NCBI RefSeq assembly: GCF_000716335.1
Contig: NZ_KL591004.1
Location: 169,910-233,909, forward strand
DNA from: Streptomyces sp. NRRL S-118
Lineage (GTDB): Bacteria > Actinomycetota > Actinomycetes > Streptomycetales > Streptomycetaceae
Length of the DNA stretch: 64,000 nucleotides
Reading direction: 5' to 3'
This document shows, piece by piece, positions 17,825 to 26,002 of this stretch. How positions within the stretch are numbered: the stretch's first letter is position 1; the number at the start of each line of letters is the position of its first letter. The translations under genes and the position numbers were made by a program. The notes under the pieces are model-generated. The model ran no database searches, was not told the DNA's origin, and saw only the letters and a list, made by a program, of their open reading frames with translations.

Positions 17825-19315
17825 TCAGGTCTGAGCCATGTCGACGAAGCGCGAGTAGTGGCCCTGGAACGCCACCGTGATCGTCGCGGTCGGACCATTA
17901 CGGTGCTTTGCGACGATCAGGTCCGCCTCGCCCGCACGCGGCGACTCCTTCTCGTACGCGTCCTCACGGTGCAGCAGGATCACCATGTCCGCGTCCTGCT
18001 CGATCGAGCCGGATTCACGCAGGTCCGAGACCATGGGCTTCTTGTCCGTGCGCTGCTCGGGGCCACGGTTCAGCTGCGAGAGCGCGATGACCGGGATCTC
18101 CAGCTCCTTTGCCAGCAGCTTCAGGTTTCGGGACATGTCCGAGACCTCTTGCTGACGGCTCTCCGCACGCTTCGATCCGCCCGACTGCATCAGCTGCAGG
18201 TAGTCGATGACGACGAGCTTCAGATTGTTCCGCTGCTTCAGCCGGCGGCACTTCGCCCGGATCTCCATCATCGACAGGTTCGGTGAGTCGTCGATGTACA
18301 GCGGCGCTTGCGAGACGTCCGGCATGCGCCGGGCCAGGCGGGTCCAGTCCTCGTCCGTCATCGTTCCGGAGCGCATGTGGTGCAGCGCCACTCGGGCCTC
18401 CGCCGAGAGCAGACGCATCGCGATCTCGTTGCGGCCCATTTCGAGGGAGAAGATCACGCTCGGCAGGTTGTGCTTGATCGAGCAGGCGCGAGCGAAGTCC
18501 AGCGCAAGAGTCGACTTACCCATCGCGGGACGGGCCGCGATGACGATCATCTGGCCGGGGTGCAGGCCGTTCGTCAGCGAGTCGAAGTCCGTGAAGCCGG
18601 TGGGCACGCCCGTCATCTCGCCGCTGCGCGAACCGATCGCCTCGATCTCGTCGAGCGCGCCCTCCATGATGTCGCCGAGCGGAAGGTAGTCCTCGCTCGT
18701 GCGCTGCTCGGTGACAGCGTAGATCTCGGCCTGGGCCTGGTTGACGATCTCGTCGACGTCGCCGTCCGCGGCGTATCCCATTTGCGTGATCTTGGTGCCG
18801 GCCTGCACCAGACGGCGCAGCACCGCCCGCTCGTGGACGATCTCCGCGTAGTAAGAGGCGTTGGCCGCGGTCGGAACCGACTGGACCAGCGTGTGGAGGT
18901 ACGGGGTTCCACCGACACGGTTGATCTCACCGCGCTTGGTGAGCTCGGCGCCGACCGTGATGGGGTCGGCCGGCTCGCCCTTGGCATAGAGGTCGAGGAT
19001 CGCGCTGTAGATGGTTTCGTGGGCCGGCTTGTAGAAGTCATGACCCTTGATGATCTCCACGACGTCCGCAATGGCGTCCTTGGAGAGCAGCATGCCGCCG
19101 AGCACCGACTGCTCGGCGTCGAGATCCTGGGGCGGAACCCGCTCGAACCCGCCGGCACCGCTGTCCCACGGGCCGTCGTCGCTGCCGCGCTCGTGCTGCT
19201 CGTCACGGCCCCGGCCACGGCCCCGGCCGTCACTGCCGCGTTGGCGGGTGACGGGCAGACGATCACTGGGACCGGTGTCCGTCCACGGGTCGTCCAAAGG
19301 CTCGGGGATGCTCAC
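17825..19315 (-). CDS. dnaB: Replicative DNA helicase DnaB
   Basis: The ring helicase that unwinds DNA at the fork, 496 residues. Residues 1 to about 60 are a charged, flexible extension. PPQDLDAEQSVLGGMLL starts the N-terminal domain at about 61. The RecA-type ATPase has Walker A ARPAMGKST (261-269), FSLEMGRNEIAMRLL, and Walker B VVIDYLQLM. There is no intein, although dnaB is a common intein site in actinobacteria. The upstream region carries DnaA boxes (19462-19550). The neighbourhood with rpsF-ssb-rpsR-rplI is conserved in actinobacteria. Confidence 0.98.
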   Translation of the reverse strand: MSIPEPLDDPWTDTGPSDRLPVTRQRGSDGRGRGRGRDEQHERGSDDGPWDSGAGGFERVPPQDLDAEQSVLGGMLLSKDAIADVVEIIKGHDFYKPAHETIYSAILDLYAKGEPADPITVGAELTKRGEINRVGGTPYLHTLVQSVPTAANASYYAEIVHERAVLRRLVQAGTKITQMGYAADGDVDEIVNQAQAEIYAVTEQRTSEDYLPLGDIMEGALDEIEAIGSRSGEMTGVPTGFTDFDSLTNGLHPGQMIVIAARPAMGKSTLALDFARACSIKHNLPSVIFSLEMGRNEIAMRLLSAEARVALHHMRSGTMTDEDWTRLARRMPDVSQAPLYIDDSPNLSMMEIRAKCRRLKQRNNLKLVVIDYLQLMQSGGSKRAESRQQEVSDMSRNLKLLAKELEIPVIALSQLNRGPEQRTDKKPMVSDLRESGSIEQDADMVILLHREDAYEKESPRAGEADLIVAKHRNGPTATITVAFQGHYSRFVDMAQT

Positions 19316-19461
19316 CGGCCACCTCCTCCCGTCCGCTCCGCGGACCTCGCCGTGCCACTCTTTCTACGGCACGACACTGACAAAACGAGAGGCTCAACTC
19401 CGCTTCTGGCGCGTCGAGCGCCGGACCACGGTAGGCCCGCGGGCACCGTCAGCCAATCTGG

Positions 19462-19550
19462 TTATCCACAGGGCCTGTGGGTGAAGGACCAGATGCTGTG
19501 GAGAACCCCTCAGAACCTGTGCACGGAGCAGGGGACAGCCGTGTGGACAA
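19462..19550. promoter_or_regulatory. DnaA-box cluster upstream of dnaB
   Basis: Three DnaA-box-like 9-mers lie within 89 bases: TTATCCACA (19462-19470, plus strand, the classic perfect box), TGTGGAGAA (19497-19505, minus-strand TTCTCCACA) and TGTGGACAA (19542-19550, minus-strand TTGTCCACA, the preferred Streptomyces form). They sit in the 413-base gap between divergent dnaB and the MATE gene, 150-235 bases from the dnaB start. The gap holds no other gene. This suggests DnaA control of dnaB, which is inference. Confidence 0.7.
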
Positions 19551-19728
19551 ACTCATACCGTCGCCGCCACACCGCCTCTGACCTGCCCTTTTTCCGTCCA
19601 CCGGCTGTGGGGGAGAAAAACTTTCCCGCCAGGACCAAGATCAGAACAAACGGCGCACAGAAGAACCGGCGTCTCACCCTTTGGTAAGGGCTACAAACTG
19701 TTTGCATCTCTTACCTGTGGAAGATTAG

Positions 19729-21075
19729 ATGGAGACCATGAGCCAGGCCCCCGCGCCGCCCCGGAGCGCCCGACGCCGACATGACCGCGAGATCATCGCA
19801 CTCGCCGTTCCCGCCTTCGGAGCGCTGGTCGCCGAACCGCTCTTCCTGATGGTCGACAGCGCCATCGTCGGCCACCTCGGCACCCCCCAGCTCGCCGGCC
19901 TCGGCATCGCTGCCGCTCTCCTCGCGACCGCCGTCAGCGTTTTCGTCTTCCTCGCCTACGCCACCACGGCCGCCGTGGCCCGCCGCGTCGGCGCCGGCGA
20001 CCTCCCCGCCGCCATCCGCCAGGGCATGGACGGCATCTGGCTGGCGCTCATCCTGGGCATCGCCGTCATCGCCATCACACTGCCGACGGCACCCTGGCTG
20101 GTCGATGCCTTCGGCGCGTCCGACACTGCCGCGCCTTATGCCATCACCTATCTGCGTATCTCCAGCCTGGGGATACCGGCGATGCTCATCGTGCTGGCCG
20201 CCACGGGCGTCCTGCGCGGTCTCCAGGACACCAGGACACCGCTGTACGTGGCCGTCGCCGGCTTCGCGGTCAATGCCGCACTCAACATCGCCCTGGTCTA
20301 CGGCGCCGACCTGGGGATCGCAGGCTCCGCCTGGGGCACGGTCATCGCCCAGTGCGGCATGGCCGCCGCCTATTTGTTCGTCGTGGTGCGAGGAGCTCGC
20401 CGTCACGGCGCATCCCTGCGCCCTGACGCTGCGGGCATACGAGCCAGCGCGCAGGCAGGAGTCCCCCTCCTCGTCCGTACGCTCTCACTCCGCGCCATCC
20501 TGATGATCGCCACCGCCGTCGCGGCCCGGCTGGGCGACGTCGACGTCGCCGCCCACCAGATCATTCTCTCCCTGTGGAGCCTGACGGCCTTCGCTCTGGA
20601 CGCGATCGCCATCGCGGGGCAGGCGATCATAGGCCGCTACCTCGGTGCCGATGACGCCGACGGGGCCCGCCAGGTGTGCCGGCGCATGGTCCAGTGGGGC
20701 GTCGCCTCCGGCCTGGTTCTCGGCGCCCTGATCGTCCTGGCGCGACCGCTCTTCATCCCGTTGTTCACGGCCGACCAGACCGTGCAGGACACCTTGCTGC
20801 CGGCGCTCCTCGTCGTGGCGCTTTCCCAGCCGATCGCAGGGGTGGTCTTCGTTCTGGACGGCGTGCTGATGGGAGCAGGTGACGGCCCCTACCTGGCCGG
20901 AGCGATGGTGCTGACACTGGTCGTCTTCGCACCGGTCGCGCTGCTGGTCCCGGCCATGGGCGGTGGGCTGACCGCCCTGTGGTGGGCCATGACACTGATG
21001 ATGACCGTCAGGATGCTGACGCTGTGGTGGCGCGCTCGCTCCGGCCGCTGGGTGGTCACGGGCGCCACGCGCTGA
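19729..21075 (+). CDS. MATE-family (DinF-like) efflux transporter
   Basis: A 448-residue, 12-TM MATE protein that should export cationic compounds using a proton or sodium gradient. Family features are PAFGALVAEPLFLMVDSAIVG at about 26-46, GVLRGLQDTRTPLY near 163 and DVDVAAHQIILSLW near 268. The first ATG (19729) has GGAAG 5 bases upstream; an ATG at 19738 with GGAG is an alternative. It is divergent from dnaB, and its 3' end is followed by a parS site and a shared hairpin. Confidence 0.93.
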   Translation: METMSQAPAPPRSARRRHDREIIALAVPAFGALVAEPLFLMVDSAIVGHLGTPQLAGLGIAAALLATAVSVFVFLAYATTAAVARRVGAGDLPAAIRQGMDGIWLALILGIAVIAITLPTAPWLVDAFGASDTAAPYAITYLRISSLGIPAMLIVLAATGVLRGLQDTRTPLYVAVAGFAVNAALNIALVYGADLGIAGSAWGTVIAQCGMAAAYLFVVVRGARRHGASLRPDAAGIRASAQAGVPLLVRTLSLRAILMIATAVAARLGDVDVAAHQIILSLWSLTAFALDAIAIAGQAIIGRYLGADDADGARQVCRRMVQWGVASGLVLGALIVLARPLFIPLFTADQTVQDTLLPALLVVALSQPIAGVVFVLDGVLMGAGDGPYLAGAMVLTLVVFAPVALLVPAMGGGLTALWWAMTLMMTVRMLTLWWRARSGRWVVTGATR

Positions 21076-21102
21076 AGACACCCGCTGGCCGGGCAGGCGG
21101 CT

Positions 21103-21116
21103 GTTTCACGTGAAAC
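21103..21116. promoter_or_regulatory. parS: parS site (perfect) inside a 24-bp palindrome, 34 kb from oriC
   Basis: Exact GTTTCACGTGAAAC; the symmetry extends to 21098-21121. It is intergenic between the convergent MATE gene and rplI. Confidence 0.93.
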
Positions 21117-21188
21117 AGCCGTACGCGACCACGGCATACGGCCCCTGCGCGCACCGCGGGCCTGTACGGCAAGCAGGGAGGACACAGC

Positions 21189-21222
21189 AGAAGGGCCGCA
21201 CCCGGTTGGATGCGGCCCTTCT
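21189..21222. terminator. Bidirectional terminator between MATE gene and rplI
   Basis: A perfect 12-bp stem (21189-21200 with 21211-21222; arm AGAAGGGCCGCA) with a 10-base loop, 20 bases after the rplI stop. Confidence 0.8.
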
Positions 21223-21242
21223 GTGACTGCTGAGCGCGACGC

Positions 21243-21689
21243 TTAGGCAGCGACGATCTCGACGTTGAGCTTCGCAACGACGTCAGCGTGCAGACGCACG
21301 GAGACCTGGTGCGAGCCGAGCGTCTTGATCGGGGAGCCGAGCTCCACACGACGCTTGTCGACGTCCGGGCCACCCGCAGCCTTGATCGCCGCAGCGATGT
21401 CGGCCGGGGTCACGGAGCCGAAGAGACGGCCGGAGTCACCGGCGCGGACCGCGTGACGCACGTTCACGCCCTCGAGCTTGGCCTTGACCTCGTTGGCCTG
21501 CTCGATGGTCGCGATCTCGTGGATCTTGCGGGCGCGGCGGATCTGCGCCACGTCCTTCTCGCCACCCTTGGTCCAGCGGATCGCGAAACCACGCGGAACC
21601 AGGTAGTTGCGCGCGTAACCGTCCTTGACCTCGACGACGTCGCCGGCGGTGCCGAGGCCGGAGACCTCGTGCTTGAGGATGATCTTCAT
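21243..21689 (-). CDS. rplI: 50S ribosomal protein L9
   Basis: A 148-residue L9. The N-terminal RNA-binding domain ([20 protein letters not shown], then [13 protein letters not shown]) and the long connecting helix to the C-terminal domain are present. It is the last gene of the rpsF-ssb-rpsR-rplI operon, 18 bases after rpsR, and is followed by a hairpin. Confidence 0.98.
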   Translation of the reverse strand: MKIILKHEVSGLGTAGDVVEVKDGYARNYLVPRGFAIRWTKGGEKDVAQIRRARKIHEIATIEQANEVKAKLEGVNVRHAVRAGDSGRLFGSVTPADIAAAIKAAGGPDVDKRRVELGSPIKTLGSHQVSVRLHADVVAKLNVEIVAA

Positions 21690-21707
21690 GATTCGGTCAC
21701 CCTCTCC

Positions 21708-21944
21708 TTATCGCGCGGTGGACGTGTAGGGCAGCAGCGCCATCTCACGGCTGTTCTTGACGGCCGTGGCGACGTCACGCTGGTGCTGCGTGCAGTTGCC
21801 GGTCACGCGGCGGGCACGGATCTTGCCGCGGTCGGAAATGAACTTCCGCAGCATGTTCGTGTCCTTGTAGTCCACGTAAGCGGTCTTGTCCTTGCAGAAA
21901 GCGCAGACCTTCTTCTTCGGCTTGCGCACAGGCGGCTTCGCCAT
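21708..21944 (-). CDS. rpsR: 30S ribosomal protein S18
   Basis: A 78-residue S18 with the core [18 protein letters not shown] and [17 protein letters not shown]. It keeps a C-x2-C pair (VCAFCK) and a third Cys in TGNC, consistent with the zinc-containing (C+) form. Actinobacteria often have a second zinc-free copy elsewhere that replaces it under zinc limitation; that copy is not in this window. Confidence 0.97.
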   Translation of the reverse strand: MAKPPVRKPKKKVCAFCKDKTAYVDYKDTNMLRKFISDRGKIRARRVTGNCTQHQRDVATAVKNSREMALLPYTSTAR

Positions 21945-22007
21945 GGTGTATCTCCTGTGTGATCAAGAAGTGTGGGTGCGAGCCCCCACCCCCGAGGCCA
22001 CGAGGGC

Positions 22008-22580
22008 CTAGAAGGGAGGCTCGTCCGAGTAGCCGCCGCCGGAGCTTCCGCCCCAGCTGCCTCCGCCGCCCTGCTGGCCGCCACCGGCCGGCGCGCTGGT
22101 CGCCCACGGGTCGTCGGCGGGAGCACCGCCGCCGCCCTGAGGGGCACCGCCCGGGGCTCCGCCCCAGTTGCCGCCGCCCTGCTGGCCGCCGCCGTAGCCA
22201 CCCTGGCCGCCGCGACCGGTGGTCTTGGTGACCTTGGCCGTGGCGTTCTTGAGGCTGGGGCCGACTTCCTCGACGTCCAGCTCGAAGACCGTGCGCTTGA
22301 CGCCCTCGCGGTCCTCGTAGGACCGCTGCTTCAGCCGGCCCTGCACGACGACACGCATGCCGCGCTGGAGCGACTCGGCGACGTTCTCCGCCGCCTGGCG
22401 CCAGACCGAGCAGGTCAGGAACAGGCTCTCGCCGTCCTTCCACTCGTTGGTCTGACGATCGAAGGTGCGGGGAGTGGACGCGACACGGAACTTCGCGACC
22501 GCCGCACCGGACGGGGTGAAGCGCAGCTCGGGGTCGTCGACAAGATTGCCGACGACCGTGATGACGGTCTCGCCTGCCAT
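22008..22580 (-). CDS. ssb: Single-stranded DNA-binding protein
   Basis: A 190-residue SSB. An OB-fold domain ([20 protein letters not shown] to about residue 110) is followed by a long Gly/Gln-rich linker and the acidic protein-interaction tip DEPPF at the C-terminus. It protects single-stranded DNA at forks and recruits repair proteins. The location between rpsF and rpsR is the standard position for the housekeeping copy. Confidence 0.97.
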   Translation of the reverse strand: MAGETVITVVGNLVDDPELRFTPSGAAVAKFRVASTPRTFDRQTNEWKDGESLFLTCSVWRQAAENVAESLQRGMRVVVQGRLKQRSYEDREGVKRTVFELDVEEVGPSLKNATAKVTKTTGRGGQGGYGGGQQGGGNWGGAPGGAPQGGGGAPADDPWATSAPAGGGQQGGGGSWGGSSGGGYSDEPPF

Positions 22581-22655
22581 GGGGAACCTCTCGGCGGGAT
22601 TGCTTCTGGCTGCTTGCTGCTGCTACTCGAACCCGATGACCTCTGAGCTAGGCGC

Positions 22656-22946
22656 TCAGTGGGTCTCGGGACGGAGGACCTTGGTCCGGAGGACCGACTC
22701 GTTCAGGTTCATCTGGCGGTCGAGCTCCTTGACGACCGCAGGCTCGGCCTGCAGGTCGATGACCGAGTAGATGCCCTCGGGCTTCTTCTTGATCTCGTAA
22801 GCGAGACGACGACGGCCCCAGGTGTCGACCTTCTCCACCTTCCCGTTGCCCTCACGGACGACGGAGAGGAAGTTCTCGATCAGGGGGGCGACAGCGCGCT
22901 CCTCCAGATCGGGGTCGAGGATGACCATCACCTCGTAGTGACGCAT
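22656..22946 (-). CDS. rpsF: 30S ribosomal protein S6
   Basis: A 96-residue S6 ([17 protein letters not shown] start, [18 protein letters not shown] core). The ATG at 22946 is preceded by AGGAGG, which fixes the start; an upstream in-frame ATG would add an unrelated extension. It is the first gene of the rpsF-ssb-rpsR-rplI operon. Confidence 0.98.
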   Translation of the reverse strand: MRHYEVMVILDPDLEERAVAPLIENFLSVVREGNGKVEKVDTWGRRRLAYEIKKKPEGIYSVIDLQAEPAVVKELDRQMNLNESVLRTKVLRPETH

Positions 22947-23109
22947 GTGGAACCCACCTCCTTTGGACTCAGCGGCCACGGTCGTTCCGTGGCAGGAGGG
23001 TCGTGATGCGTGCGCAACGGTATCGGCCGCCACTGACAATCGCCCCGGCCGGCCGGACCGACGGGAGCACCTGACGATGGGCATGGGCAGACACCGGTGC
23101 AGACCGTAC

Positions 23110-23139
23110 AGAGTACCCGCACACCGGCTTCCGGTTGAA
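23110..23139 (-). promoter_or_regulatory. Candidate promoter of the rpsF operon
   Basis: On the minus strand TTCAAC (23134-23139) and TACTCT (23110-23115) are separated by 18 bases, about 165 bases upstream of the rpsF start. Confidence 0.45.
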
Positions 23140-23227
23140 ATCCTGTGGTGAGGGGACGCAATCTGTACACATCGGGTGCGTGCGGCGCTACGATGCGCCG
23201 CCTTCCGGCACAGCCAGGAGGTACCTC

Positions 23228-23542
23228 ATGGCCCAGGCATTCCATCGTCATCCCACCTCGTCCCTCTTCGCCACGGACGGCAAGCCCCATCCCCTCCAGG
23301 ACACGCTGATGGCGGTGACCCTGGTGCTGGGTGTCCTTGCCTTCATCACCGCGCAGTTCCCCAGCCTCCACCTGCTGAGTTCCTGGTCGGGGCTGGTGGG
23401 CATCCTCACGGGCGCGTACGGACAGTTCATCTCGGAGACCACCCGCGAGCGGACGCTGCTGATCATCGGTCTCGGCGCATCCGCGGTCGGCTTCTTCCTC
23501 GGGATGGCGCACGGGGGCCTCTTCGGCGGCCTTCTGGGCTAG
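23228..23542 (+). CDS. Small hypothetical membrane protein
   Basis: A 104-residue protein with three hydrophobic segments (about 29-45, 49-66 and 78-100), the last rich in glycine (GMAHGGLFGGLLG). No family is recognised. The ATG at 23228 has AGGAGG 6 bases upstream. It is divergent from rpsF and 172 bases before femX, so it may share a role in the envelope, which I cannot show. Confidence 0.8.
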   Translation: MAQAFHRHPTSSLFATDGKPHPLQDTLMAVTLVLGVLAFITAQFPSLHLLSSWSGLVGILTGAYGQFISETTRERTLLIIGLGASAVGFFLGMAHGGLFGGLLG

Positions 23543-23714
23543 CCGCTGTGGCGACACCCCTCACACGGCGCAGCCCACCGCCGTGAGCTGACACGGCCCG
23601 TACGACGCGTACATGGCCCACAGCCAGACGGGGCGCTCCCCGGTGCCAGTAGGCTTCGGCGCGAGAGCCGGAGCCCCTGACCAATGGGGACACACCTGCC
23701 GAGGAGCGCCCCGC

Positions 23715-24833
23715 ATGAGCCTGACCCTGAGGACCATCAGCCGAGAGCAGCATCTGGCGTACATCCAGAGCCTGCCCGCGGCGAGTCACTGCCAGGTCCC
23801 GGCGTGGGCGGACGTGAAGACCGAGTGGCGCTCGGAGAACCTGGGCTGGTTCGACAAGAGCGGCCAGCTCGTCGGCGCCGGTCTGGTCCTCTACCGCCAG
23901 CTTCCGAAGATCAAGCGGTACCTCGCCTACCTGCCCGAGGGACCGGTGATCAACTGGTACGCGCCGAACCTGGACGACTGGCTGCAGCCGATGCTGGCGC
24001 ACCTGAAGAACCAGGGTGCCTTCTCGGTGAAGATGGGCCCGCCGGTCGTCATCCGCCGCTGGGACGCGGCCGCGATCAAGTCCGGCATCCAGGACCCGGA
24101 CGTCAAGCGCCTGCGCGACGTCGAGGCCAGCCACATCGAGCCGCGCGCCTTCGAGGTGTCGGACCGGCTGCGCAAGATGGGCTGGCAGCAGGGCGAGGAC
24201 GGCGGCGCCGGCTTCGGTGACGTCCAGCCCCGCTACGTCTTCCAGGTGCCGTTGGCGAACCGTTCGCTCGACGATGTCCTCAAGGGCTTCAACCAGCTGT
24301 GGCGGCGCAACATCAAGAAGGCCGAGAAGGCCGGTGTCGAGGTGGTCCAGGGCGGCTACGAGGACCTGGCCGAGTGGCAGCGGCTGTACGAGATCACCGC
24401 CGTGCGCGACCGTTTCCGGCCGCGTCCCCTCTCCTACTTCCAGCGCATGTGGACCGTCCTCAACAACGAGGACCCCAACCGCATGCGGCTGTACTTCGCG
24501 CGCCACAACGGCGTGAACCTTTCGGCGGCCACGATGCTCGTCGTGGGCGGCCACGTCTGGTACTCCTACGGCGCCTCGGACAACATCGGCCGCGAAGTTC
24601 GGCCCTCGAACGCGATGCAGTGGCGGATGCTGCGCGACGCCTACGCGATGGGCGCGACCGTCTACGACCTGCGCGGCATCTCCGACTCGCTCGACGAGAC
24701 GGACCACCTCTTCGGCCTGATCCAGTTCAAGGTGGGCACGGGCGGCGAGGCCGTCGAGTACATCGGTGAGTGGGACTTCCCGCTCAACAAGCTGCTGCAC
24801 AAGGCACTCGACATCTACATGTCGCGCCGCTGA
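23715..24833 (+). CDS. femX: FemX-type peptidyltransferase (lipid II glycine branch)
   Basis: A 372-residue Fem-family aminoacyltransferase of the double-GNAT fold. These enzymes use aminoacyl-tRNA to add the first residue of the peptidoglycan cross-bridge. In Streptomyces, whose bridge is a single Gly, FemX is needed for cell-wall growth. Diagnostic blocks are SHCQVPAWADVKTEW (about 24-38), FNQLWRRNIKKAEKAGVEV (about 194-212) and MRDAYAMG-like (MLRDAYAMGATVYDLRGI) near 308. The ATG at 23715 has GGAG 8 bases upstream. The racemase-like gene follows after 64 bases. Confidence 0.92.
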   Translation: MSLTLRTISREQHLAYIQSLPAASHCQVPAWADVKTEWRSENLGWFDKSGQLVGAGLVLYRQLPKIKRYLAYLPEGPVINWYAPNLDDWLQPMLAHLKNQGAFSVKMGPPVVIRRWDAAAIKSGIQDPDVKRLRDVEASHIEPRAFEVSDRLRKMGWQQGEDGGAGFGDVQPRYVFQVPLANRSLDDVLKGFNQLWRRNIKKAEKAGVEVVQGGYEDLAEWQRLYEITAVRDRFRPRPLSYFQRMWTVLNNEDPNRMRLYFARHNGVNLSAATMLVVGGHVWYSYGASDNIGREVRPSNAMQWRMLRDAYAMGATVYDLRGISDSLDETDHLFGLIQFKVGTGGEAVEYIGEWDFPLNKLLHKALDIYMSRR

Positions 24834-24897
24834 CGCTTCCGTAGTCTCGTCCATACCTTCGATACACCGCAGCCATCAGAAAGGTTCCGTGCCGGCC

Positions 24898-25929
24898 ATG
24901 GCGCTCTCCCTCTACGTCGACACCGCTCGCTGGCGGGCGCACCAGAAGACCGTGATCGACCAGTTCCCGGGTCTCGTCCCGGTCTGCAAGGGCAATGGCT
25001 ACGGCTTCGGACATGAGCGGCTGTCGGAGGAGGCGGCACGTTTCGGCGCCGACATGCTGGCCGTGGGCACCACGTACGAGGCCGCACGGATCAAGGACTG
25101 GTTCAGCGGCGACCTGCTCGTCCTCACGCCGTTCCGGCGTGGTGAGGAGCCCGTGCCGCTGCCGGACCGGGTGATCCGGTCGGTGTCGTCCGTCGACGGG
25201 GTCCACGCGCTGGTCGGCGCCCGCGTCGTCATCGAGTGCATGAGCTCGATGAAGCGCCACGGCATCAGCGAGCACGATTTGGGCCGGCTGCACGCCGCCA
25301 TCGAGGACGTCCGTCTGGAGGGCTTCGCGCTGCACCTGCCGCTGGACCGCACGGACGGCACCGACGCCGTCGAAGAGGTCATCGGCTGGATGGACCGGCT
25401 GCGCGCGGCCCGGCTGCCGCTGCACACCATGTTCGTCAGCCACCTGAAGGCGGAGGAACAGGCCCGTCTGCAGCAGCAGTTCCCGCAGACCCGCTTCCGC
25501 GCCCGCATCGGTACCCGCCTCTGGCTGGGCGACCACGAAGCGACGGAGTACCGCGGCGCGGTCCTGGACGTCACGCGGGTCGCCAAGGGTGATCGTTTCG
25601 GCTACCGGCAGCAGAAGGCGGCGTCGGACGGCTGGCTGGTCGTCGTCGCCGGCGGTACGTCCCACGGAGTGGGGCTGGAGGCGCCCAAGGCCATGCACGG
25701 CGTGATGCCGCGAGCCAAGGGCGTGGCCCGCGCCGGTCTGGCGACGGTCAACCGCAACCTCTCGCCGTTCGTCTGGTCGGGCAAGCAGCGCTGGTTCGCG
25801 GAGCCGCCGCACATGCAGGTGTCCATCCTCTTCGTCCCCGCGGACGCACAGGAGCCGAAGGTCGGGGACGAGCTGGTGGCGCACCTGCGGCACACCACCA
25901 CCCAGTTCGACCGCCTCGTGGACCGCTAG
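24898..25929 (+). CDS. Alanine-racemase-like PLP protein
   Basis: A 343-residue protein with the alanine racemase N-terminal barrel. The PLP lysine is Lys31 in VPVCKGNGYGFGH. The C-terminal domain is present, but the second catalytic residue, the tyrosine of the usual G-Y-A-D-G, is Thr254 (GGTSHG). Full racemisation by the standard two-base mechanism is therefore doubtful. Position after femX suggests a role in peptidoglycan or its precursors. The ATG at 24898 is used; a GTG at 24889 has AAAGG 4 bases upstream and may be the real start. Confidence 0.85.
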   Translation: MALSLYVDTARWRAHQKTVIDQFPGLVPVCKGNGYGFGHERLSEEAARFGADMLAVGTTYEAARIKDWFSGDLLVLTPFRRGEEPVPLPDRVIRSVSSVDGVHALVGARVVIECMSSMKRHGISEHDLGRLHAAIEDVRLEGFALHLPLDRTDGTDAVEEVIGWMDRLRAARLPLHTMFVSHLKAEEQARLQQQFPQTRFRARIGTRLWLGDHEATEYRGAVLDVTRVAKGDRFGYRQQKAASDGWLVVVAGGTSHGVGLEAPKAMHGVMPRAKGVARAGLATVNRNLSPFVWSGKQRWFAEPPHMQVSILFVPADAQEPKVGDELVAHLRHTTTQFDRLVDR

Positions 25930-25959
25930 GGCCTCTCGTCCCGAACGTGCTGCGCTCCT

Positions 25960-25996
25960 GGCCCTGGACCCGCCTCTCGCGGCGTTGTCCAGGGCC
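25960..25996. terminator. Bidirectional hairpin between convergent racemase-like and GT87 genes
   Basis: A 10-bp perfect stem (GGCCCTGGAC, 25960-25969, with 25987-25996) and a 17-base loop, just before the stop of the minus-strand gene. Confidence 0.55.
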
Positions 25997-26002
25997 GGGA
26001 GC

